Source: an uncultured bacterium
Lineage (GTDB): Bacteria; Actinomycetota; Coriobacteriia; Coriobacteriales; Coriobacteriaceae
NCBI GenBank assembly: GCA_905215275.1
Contig: CAJMPE010000053.1
Span: 1 to 11,361, forward strand
Reading direction: 5' to 3'
Length of the DNA: 11,361 nt
Under the pieces are notes generated by a model. The model ran no database searches. It was not told the origin of the DNA and saw nothing but the letters and a program-made list of their open reading frames with translations. Below are positions 5,546 to 10,615 of this stretch, in pieces. Positions within the stretch are counted from its first letter, which is position 1. Each line of letters begins with the position of its first letter. Made by a program: the position numbers and the translations under genes.

Positions 5546-7426
5546 CTAAATCGTAGGAAACGCGACGACATCGGCGGGGCGTGCCAATGTCTCGGCAATT
5601 TGGTCTTGCACCTCGAGCAGGCAGTCGAGCAGCAACGGGTTAAAGGTGCCGCACTTACCGTCCAGAATCATCTTGATCGCTTCCTCGTGCGGGATAGTGT
5701 CCTTGTACACGCGCACGCTCGTCAGGGCATCGTACACGTCGGCCACCGAAACCACCTGTGCGGCAATGGGAATTTCGTCGCCCTTAAGGCCATCGGGATA
5801 AGCCTTGCCGTCCCAGCGCTCGTGGTGCCAACGCGCGATCTGGTACGCATATTCCATAAGCGCATTACCGACGTGATGGCGGCCCAGCTCAAGCAGCATG
5901 TCGGCGCCGATCGTGGTATGCGTCTTCATAATCTCGAACTCCTCGGGCGTAAGGCGCCCGGGTTTGTTGAGAATCGCATCGTCAATCGACATCTTGCCGA
6001 TATCGTGCAGCGCCGAAGCCAGGGCGATCGTGGAGCGTTCCTCATTGTCGAGGGAGATCGTGTCGCTACGCCGGACCAGACAGCCAAGCAGCAGCTCGGT
6101 CAGCTTCTCGATGTTCGTAACGTGCCTGCCGCTCTCGCCGTTGCGAAGCTCCATGACGCCGGCCATGATGTCGATGAGCATGCGACTGTTCTTGACGCGC
6201 TCGTTGTACTGCTGGGACAGCAGGTTCGTCAGGCGGCGCTGTTTGGCGTATAGGCGGATGGTGTTGCTTACACGGCGGCGCACGACACGGGAGTCAAACG
6301 GGCGGTTGATATAGTCCGAGGCGCCCAGCTCGTACGCGCGTAGAACCATATCATCGGAATCTTCGCTCGAAATCATGATGACGGGCAGATTGTCACTAAC
6401 CGATCGGCGCGACAGATCGGCCAGCACCTCAAAGCCGCTTACGCCCGGCATGCCAATATCCAGCAGCACGAGCGACAACTCATCGCCATAGCGGTCGACC
6501 ATGTCGAGCGCCGCACGACCGTGGTCGGCCTCGAGGATGTAATACTCGTCCTTGAGCATCTCGCTGAGAATGGCTCGGTTCATCTCGGAGTCATCGACAA
6601 TAAGCACCAAAGGCTTTTCGCTTTGGAAGGCCTCGATGGAATCGGCATCGGTCACGACCGTACCGGCTTTTGCCTTAGCGCGGCTCAATAACTGGACAGC
6701 GCGGCCAACTCCCTCATCGACCGTCTCGCCATGAATGCGAACGCCACCAACACATGCCGTCAAGCTCACGTACTCATGGCCCGGAATAATCGTGGAATGA
6801 ACGGCTTCGGATACCTGATGCAAGCGACGGGCGAAGTCATCGGAGGGAATATCGGGCATGACGACCACAAACTTGTCGCAGCCATAGCGCACAAGCTCGT
6901 CAGTCGAACGAATTCCGCTGCGTATGGCTGTCGCCACAGCACCGAGTGCAAGGTCGCCGGCATGACGGCCACACGTATCGTTGAAGGCCCTAAAATCATC
7001 AAGGTCGATCATCGCAACGCCGGCATTCATGCGGGCGCCACGAAGCTTTTCCTCGTAATATCGGCGATTGCGCACACTCGTCAGCACGTCGGTGTAGACA
7101 AGGTCCTCTTCTGCAGCCTCTTGCTCATCAATCGGACGCACCATCAGCAGGACACGAGGCTCGCCCTCGACCTTTAGAGGGCGCAGGCGGGCGCGGTACT
7201 CAGTACCATCGTTGAGCAGTTGCTCCGACACCTCACCTGAATTCGCCAAGGCCTCAAGACTCGACTGACGCAAACAAGGGCAGTGATCGCCGGCGAGCAG
7301 GCAGTTACGCTCGCTCTTAATCTGGTCGGCCGACAGCAAACGTACCACGGGGTAGGTCTTCGCGACGCGGGCGACCTCGGCGGCAGCCTCCTCATCGGTT
7401 AGATTGGCCTCGTGATTATTGAGCAT
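5546..7426 (-). CDS. Fused GGDEF - receiver - HD-GYP c-di-GMP signalling protein
   Basis: The 626-residue protein has four parts. Residues 1-105 are a PAS-like N-terminal region with a cysteine cluster (C42, C49, C51). A GGDEF domain at about 108-262 has DLDDF at 141-145, but its signature is GCDKF at 182-186; the RxxD inhibitory-site motif (R173 to D176) sits exactly five residues before it. A receiver domain at about 273-385 has D278/D279, phosphoacceptor D323, S353 and R375 in place of the usual lysine. An HD-GYP domain at about 410-605 has H435, HD at 474-475, H503, HHERWDG at 534-540 and D563; the GYP motif reads AYP at 542-544. Cyclase activity is doubtful because the catalytic acidic residue of the signature is lysine; c-di-GMP hydrolysis by HD-GYP is plausible because the metal ligands remain. 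No membrane segment is seen. AAAGG stands about eight bases before the ATG. The Hpt gene follows directly. Confidence 0.92.
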   Translation of the reverse strand: MLNNHEANLTDEEAAAEVARVAKTYPVVRLLSADQIKSERNCLLAGDHCPCLRQSSLEALANSGEVSEQLLNDGTEYRARLRPLKVEGEPRVLLMVRPIDEQEAAEEDLVYTDVLTSVRNRRYYEEKLRGARMNAGVAMIDLDDFRAFNDTCGRHAGDLALGAVATAIRSGIRSTDELVRYGCDKFVVVMPDIPSDDFARRLHQVSEAVHSTIIPGHEYVSLTACVGGVRIHGETVDEGVGRAVQLLSRAKAKAGTVVTDADSIEAFQSEKPLVLIVDDSEMNRAILSEMLKDEYYILEADHGRAALDMVDRYGDELSLVLLDIGMPGVSGFEVLADLSRRSVSDNLPVIMISSEDSDDMVLRAYELGASDYINRPFDSRVVRRRVSNTIRLYAKQRRLTNLLSQQYNERVKNSRMLIDIMAGVMELRNGESGRHVTNIEKLTELLLGCLVRRSDTISLDNEERSTIALASALHDIGKMSIDDAILNKPGRLTPEEFEIMKTHTTIGADMLLELGRHHVGNALMEYAYQIARWHHERWDGKAYPDGLKGDEIPIAAQVVSVADVYDALTSVRVYKDTIPHEEAIKMILDGKCGTFNPLLLDCLLEVQDQIAETLARPADVVAFPTI

Positions 7427-7450
7427 ATGGGGCCCTTTCGATAGCTTCGC

Positions 7451-7479
7451 ATAGTAGCGGTGGGTTCCAAATGTTACAA
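7451..7479 (-). promoter_or_regulatory. Sigma70-type promoter of the GGDEF-receiver-HD-GYP operon
   Basis: On the minus strand TTGTAA (7479-7474) and TACTAT (7456-7451) are separated by exactly 17 bases. Transcription would begin near 7444, giving a leader of about 18 bases that still contains the AAAGG ribosome binding site. The match to the consensus and the fit with the gene start make this the best promoter in the window. Confidence 0.65.
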
Positions 7480-7487
7480 GGGTAACA
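7472..7487. promoter_or_regulatory. Palindromic operator candidate over the -35 box
   Basis: TGTTAC-AAGG-GTAACA is a perfect 6+6 palindrome with a 4-base centre. It covers the whole -35 hexamer of the predicted signalling-operon promoter, so a dimeric regulator bound here would be expected to block RNA polymerase. The regulator is unknown and no regulator gene is nearby. Confidence 0.5.
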
Positions 7488-7556
7488 CCTTGCCGATGCA
7501 GGTAAGCACGTGAATGCCGTTACATTTTTATGAGTTGGCAGACGGCGCAATTGGAG

Positions 7557-7609
7557 CCGCAAACGTAAGGTTTTGAGCACATTTGTTAACACAGTCGAAA
7601 CGTTTGCGG
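7557..7609. repeat. Perfect 10-bp inverted repeat with LacI/PurR-like half-sites
   Basis: CCGCAAACGT at 7557-7566 and ACGTTTGCGG at 7600-7609 are exact inverse complements 33 bases apart. Each arm resembles one half of the LacI-family operator type (CGCAAACG-TTTGCG), and the right arm extends to AAACGTTTGCG. It lies between the 3' end of the alpha/beta hydrolase gene and the signalling-operon promoter. No T run follows on the minus strand, so it is not a standard terminator of the hydrolase gene. It is read here as paired operator half-sites or a hairpin of unknown role. Confidence 0.45.
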
Positions 7610-7637
7610 GTGAAGCCTGTTTTGGCTATTGCGGGTG

Positions 7638-8435
7638 TTAGAGCCCCAGAATGCCACGGACAGTCTGAGCAGCCGCTGCCGGGCGATCGCGCAGGCCATT
7701 GTGCGCGCCGGGAACCATTACGAGTGGACAGTCCAAAAGCTCAGCCGCCACCCTTGTGCCCGCCTCGCGAGGCGTGTCAATCGAGAGCTCACCCAGGAGC
7801 ACGGCGGCCACCGTTTTTGACGCACGAACACTATCCCAATCGGGAACGCAGGTCATAGTAATCCCGTATTCGTTTGCCATGAAACTACGGCCGTTGCGCA
7901 GGGCATGCTTGGCTTCTGCCCCGGTTAACTTGGGGGCCTCAGGGTCCGAATCGCCGATGGCGCCCAGGAAGGCCCGTAATGCCCTGGAGACCTTTCCCGC
8001 GGCGATCATCTCGAGCAAAACCGGGGCCGCGCCCAGACCGGCACCCTCAGCCGTCACGGCGGGTTCATGCAGAATCGCACGCGAGATTATGGTGGGGTTT
8101 GCACGGAGAAGCTCCAGGGCCGCCAACGTACCGGCACTGTGCGCGAGCACGTTTGCCGGAGCGCCAATATGCTCGATAACAGCCTGCAGGTCGGCGGCCT
8201 GGGCAGCGAGGTCGTAGCGTCCGTCTGCAGCGTCGCCGCTCTCGCCGCAACCGCGGCGGTCGTAGGCAATGACGCGACAGTCGCGGGCGAGCTCGCGGGC
8301 GATGGCGTCAAAAAAGACACCGTCGACGCAGGCGCCGTGCACGCACACCAAGGCGGGTGTATCGGACGATACAACCGGACTGGCATACTCGCGGCAGGCA
8401 ATCGTAGTGCCCGCATTCTCGACCGTAAATTCCAT
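7638..8435 (-). CDS. Alpha/beta-fold hydrolase of unknown substrate
   Basis: The 265-residue protein has the full alpha/beta hydrolase plan: oxyanion-loop HG in VCVHGACVDG (30-39), the strand and turn IAYDRRGCGESG (56-67), the nucleophile elbow LAHSAGT at 97-103 with Ser100, and the catalytic histidine in GAHNGLRDRP (243-252) at His245. Glu216 in LLGELSIDT is the likely acid, taking the place of the more common aspartate. The elbow reads A-H-S-A-G, a relaxed form of GxSxG that still fits the fold. No signal peptide is visible, so it is cytoplasmic. The family covers esterases, lipases, C-C hydrolases and haloperoxidase-like enzymes, and the substrate cannot be inferred. Upstream of the ATG only a weak GGGGG purine run is seen. 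It is divergent from the radical SAM gene and 211 bases upstream of the signalling operon, probably as a separate unit. Confidence 0.87.
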   Translation of the reverse strand: MEFTVENAGTTIACREYASPVVSSDTPALVCVHGACVDGVFFDAIARELARDCRVIAYDRRGCGESGDAADGRYDLAAQAADLQAVIEHIGAPANVLAHSAGTLAALELLRANPTIISRAILHEPAVTAEGAGLGAAPVLLEMIAAGKVSRALRAFLGAIGDSDPEAPKLTGAEAKHALRNGRSFMANEYGITMTCVPDWDSVRASKTVAAVLLGELSIDTPREAGTRVAAELLDCPLVMVPGAHNGLRDRPAAAAQTVRGILGL

Positions 8436-8587
8436 GTTGCGCCCCCATCATCAATGCTCGTCCAGTTGCACGTCAGCGCGGTTGGATGGACTCGCATTGC
8501 CTTACGCCTTGTTAACAGATTAACTGTACCCGACCCGAGGCTTTTCATGGCACGGCATAACGAGCGACGTGAAAAAACGAAACTTGT

Positions 8588-8612
8588 AAAGCAAGAGCCC
8601 GCACCTTGCTTT
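8588..8612. promoter_or_regulatory. Perfect 8-bp inverted repeat at the -35 position of the radical SAM gene
   Basis: AAAGCAAG (8588-8595) and CTTGCTTT (8605-8612) pair exactly around nine bases. The element lies between divergent genes, so it is not a terminator. It is centred about 36 bases before the predicted transcription start of the radical SAM gene, where either a repressor or an activator could act. Regulator unknown. Confidence 0.4.
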
Positions 8613-8620
8613 GGAGCCGA

Positions 8621-8629
8621 TGCTATGCT
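8621..8629 (+). promoter_or_regulatory. Extended -10 promoter of the radical SAM gene
   Basis: TGC-TATGCT is an extended -10 element (TG, one base, then a 4/6 match to TATAAT). No good -35 box is found at 16-18 bases upstream, which agrees with dependence on the TG extension or on an activator. The start would be near 8636, leaving about 25 bases of leader containing the ribosome binding site. Confidence 0.45.
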
Positions 8630-8660
8630 TAGGCACAATTGTCTTGAGGAGCTTTTACCT

Positions 8661-9437
8661 ATGTCTACGTTTCTAAATGCCAGCCCCATCTTTGGGCCCG
8701 TTCGCAGCCGTCGCCTGGGCCTTTCGCTCGGTGTCAACATGATGCCGGCCAGCGGCAAAATCTGCACGTTCGACTGCATTTACTGCGAAAACGGCCTCAA
8801 CGCCGAACGTCCCTGCCACGAGCCGTATAACACGGCTGCCGTGGTACTCGACGCACTCGAGGCCAAATTGCGCGAGATGGCAGTCGAAGGTGAGCTGCCC
8901 GATGTAATCACGTTTGCCGGCAACGGCGAGCCCACCGCCGCACCGGAGTTTCCGCAGGCCATCGCCGGCGCTGTCGCGCTGCGCGACGAGCTTGCCCCAA
9001 ACTCCAAGATCGCCGTGCTCTCCAACGGCACGCGCGCCGACCGCCCCGATGTGCACGACGCGCTCATGATGGTCGACGACAACATCCTCAAGCTCGATAC
9101 GATCGACCCGGCATTTATCCAGCTGCTCGATCAACCCGTTGGCCCCTACGATGTGGAGCACCAGATTGAGACGTTCGAAAGCTTTGACGGTCACGTTATT
9201 ATCCAGACGATCTTTTTGACCGGTGAGTATCAGGGCAAGCCCATCGACAACACCGGCGAGGAGTACGTTGCCCCCTGGCTCGCGGCGCTTGAGCGCATTC
9301 GTCCACAAGAAGCAACCATTTACACGGTGGCGCGCGAGACACCGATCGCTGGCCTTGCCAAAGCGGCGCCTGAGGTGCTCGACGCCATTGCCGCGCGCGT
9401 CCAAGCCCTCGGCATCCCCTGCCAGGTGAGCTACTAG
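8661..9437 (+). CDS. Radical SAM protein (COG0731-like), function unknown
   Basis: The protein has 258 residues from the ATG at 8661, chosen because AGGAG at 8647-8651 stands nine bases before it and because the homologous-looking part begins at once (SPIFGPVRSRRLGLSLG). The iron-sulfur motif CX3CX2C is present as KICTFDCIYCENG, with Cys35, Cys39 and Cys42, binding a 4Fe-4S cluster for reductive cleavage of S-adenosylmethionine. FAGNGEPTAAPEF is the glycine-rich SAM-binding GGE-like region, and VLSNGTRADRPDV follows as in the related TYW1-like and pyruvate-lyase-activase-like enzymes. No second cluster motif is obvious in the C-terminal part. The reaction and substrate of this bacterial group are not established to my knowledge, and there is no operon partner: the gene stands alone between a divergent hydrolase gene and its own terminator-like palindrome. 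The family call is firm. Confidence 0.9.
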   Translation: MSTFLNASPIFGPVRSRRLGLSLGVNMMPASGKICTFDCIYCENGLNAERPCHEPYNTAAVVLDALEAKLREMAVEGELPDVITFAGNGEPTAAPEFPQAIAGAVALRDELAPNSKIAVLSNGTRADRPDVHDALMMVDDNILKLDTIDPAFIQLLDQPVGPYDVEHQIETFESFDGHVIIQTIFLTGEYQGKPIDNTGEEYVAPWLAALERIRPQEATIYTVARETPIAGLAKAAPEVLDAIAARVQALGIPCQVSY

Positions 9438-9478
9438 CAAAACCACGCAGCAGCTAGTGCCCGCCATCCCGCCCCATC

Positions 9479-9550
9479 AGTTGCGGTGATATAGTTCCTA
9501 TTTGTGCTGTTAAACCGCTTAAATCGGAACTATATCACCGCAACTTTTAT
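9479..9550. repeat. Perfect 20-bp inverted repeat with T run, terminator or dispersed palindrome
   Basis: The arm at 9479-9498 (beginning AGTTGCGGTGA) and the arm at 9526-9545 (ending TCACCGCAACT) are exact inverse complements of 20 bases, around a 27-base AT-rich loop. TTTT follows at 9545-9548. It could end the radical SAM transcript, but a 20-bp perfect stem with such a long loop is unusual for a plain terminator and resembles an intergenic palindromic repeat unit. It also lies directly upstream of the aminopeptidase promoter. Confidence 0.7.
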
Positions 9551-9566
9551 GGACGCGTGGGTGGGC

Positions 9567-9572
9567 TATACT
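9567..9572 (+). promoter_or_regulatory. -10 box of the methionine aminopeptidase gene
   Basis: TATACT lies 25 bases before the aminopeptidase ATG. The region 17 bases upstream (CTTTTA, overlapping the T run of the palindrome) is a poor -35 box. Since a terminator-like palindrome separates the gene from the radical SAM gene, an own promoter here is expected. Confidence 0.5.
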
Positions 9573-9597
9573 AGCTGCGGATGAAAGGAAGTTAGCC

Positions 9598-10485
9598 ATG
9601 TATGACAAAGGACCCGTACCCGGCCGCAACGACGCCTGCTGGTGCGGCAGCGGCAAAAAATATAAGAAATGTCACAGCGCCTTCGACGAGCGCCTCGAGC
9701 GCCTGTGGGAGGAGGGCTGGGAGGTTCTGCCCCGCACGCTCTACAAGACGCCCGCCGATATCGAGGGCATCAAGCGCTCGGCAGCCATCAACGTAGGCGT
9801 GCTCGACTACGTAGGCGAGCACATCGCCGCAGGCATGACCACCAACCAGATCGACCAGATGATCTACGACTACACCGTCGAGCACGGTGGTACGCCGGCC
9901 GACCTCAACTACGAAGGCTACCCCAAGAGCGTATGCACCTCGATCAACGATGTGGTCTGTCACGGTATCCCCTGCGATACAGACGTGCTGCACGAGGGCG
10001 ACATCATCAACGTGGACTGCTCCACGATTTTGGACGGCTACTTTAGCGACTCGAGCCGCATGTTCTGCATCGGCGAGGTCTCTGCCGAGCGCCAGCGTCT
10101 TGTCGACGTCACCCGCGCCAGCGTGGAGGCGGGCCTGGCGGCCGTCAAGCCATGGCTGCCGCTGTCCGTTATGGCCGAGGCCGTACAAAAGACGGTCGAG
10201 GACGCCGGCTTTAGCGTGGTGCGCGAGTACGGCGGACACGGCATCGGTAAGGAGTTCCACGAGGACCCGTTTGTGGGCTTTACCACCGAGGCACCCGATG
10301 TGGACACCATCATGGCTCCGGGCATGGTCTTTACCATTGAGCCCATGGTCAATGCCGGAGCGCCCGACATCAAGATTAGCAAGGGTGACGGTTGGTGTGT
10401 GCGCACCAAGGACGGCAGCGATTCGGCCCAGTGCGAGGTACAGCTCGTGGTGACCGAGGACGGCTACGAGCTGCTGAGCTGGTAG
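9598..10485 (+). CDS. map: Type I methionine aminopeptidase with N-terminal SEC-C zinc motif
   Basis: The 295-residue protein removes the N-terminal methionine from new proteins at the ribosome exit. All five metal ligands of the pita-bread fold are present: Asp140 (NVDCS), Asp151 (FSDSSRMF), His214 (GGHGIG), Glu248 (TIEPM) and Glu280 (QCEVQLVV). The substrate-binding histidines are His122 (VCHGIP) and His221 (FHEDP). Ahead of the catalytic domain, residues 10-26 form a SEC-C motif, with Cys14, Cys16, Cys25 and His26 as zinc ligands; SecA and other ribosome-associated proteins carry the same motif, so docking near the ribosome is a reasonable inference. AAAGGAAG at 9584-9591 sets the ATG. The gene is monocistronic, between its own promoter and the terminator at 10495. 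The catalytic part is about 245 residues, normal for the family, so the extension is a true added domain. Confidence 0.95.
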   Translation: MYDKGPVPGRNDACWCGSGKKYKKCHSAFDERLERLWEEGWEVLPRTLYKTPADIEGIKRSAAINVGVLDYVGEHIAAGMTTNQIDQMIYDYTVEHGGTPADLNYEGYPKSVCTSINDVVCHGIPCDTDVLHEGDIINVDCSTILDGYFSDSSRMFCIGEVSAERQRLVDVTRASVEAGLAAVKPWLPLSVMAEAVQKTVEDAGFSVVREYGGHGIGKEFHEDPFVGFTTEAPDVDTIMAPGMVFTIEPMVNAGAPDIKISKGDGWCVRTKDGSDSAQCEVQLVVTEDGYELLSW

Positions 10486-10494
10486 CCGTGGATG

Positions 10495-10542
10495 CGCCGG
10501 ATGCTGACGGGCACGCTCGTCTTGCATCCGGCGTTTTTGTTT
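10495..10542 (+). terminator. Intrinsic terminator of the methionine aminopeptidase gene
   Basis: CGCCGGATGC (10495-10504) pairs perfectly with GCATCCGGCG (10524-10533), and TTTTTGTTT follows directly. The GC-rich stem just after the stop codon and the T run make this a textbook factor-independent terminator. Confidence 0.9.
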
Positions 10543-10561
10543 GAGCGTTTTGCCTGATAAA

Positions 10562-10596
10562 ACCTGCCAAAATAAACCTGTCCCTTTTTGGCAGGT
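10562..10596. repeat. Perfect 11-bp inverted repeat before the dehydrogenase gene
   Basis: ACCTGCCAAAA at 10562-10572 and TTTTGGCAGGT at 10586-10596 are exact inverse complements around 13 bases. It lies after the aminopeptidase terminator and ends about ten bases before the ribosome binding site of the dehydrogenase gene, so it is either an operator within that gene's promoter, a leader hairpin, or a dispersed intergenic palindrome. I see no clear -35/-10 pair here. Confidence 0.55.
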
Positions 10597-10615
10597 CGAG
10601 CGGAGAGGACTGCTT

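Noticed and set aside
7427..7637. Possible small gene or RNA between the hydrolase and the signalling operon
   Set aside because: No start codon with a ribosome binding site and no coding bias were seen; the region is better explained by a promoter and two inverted repeats.
8511..8524. GTTAA-N4-TTAAC palindrome in the divergent region
   Set aside because: The arms are only five AT-rich bases and do not line up with a convincing promoter on either strand.
8067..8660. Upstream extension of the radical SAM reading frame
   Set aside because: It is the antisense of the alpha/beta hydrolase gene and the divergent promoter region; a clear ribosome binding site and the family N-terminus are at 8661.
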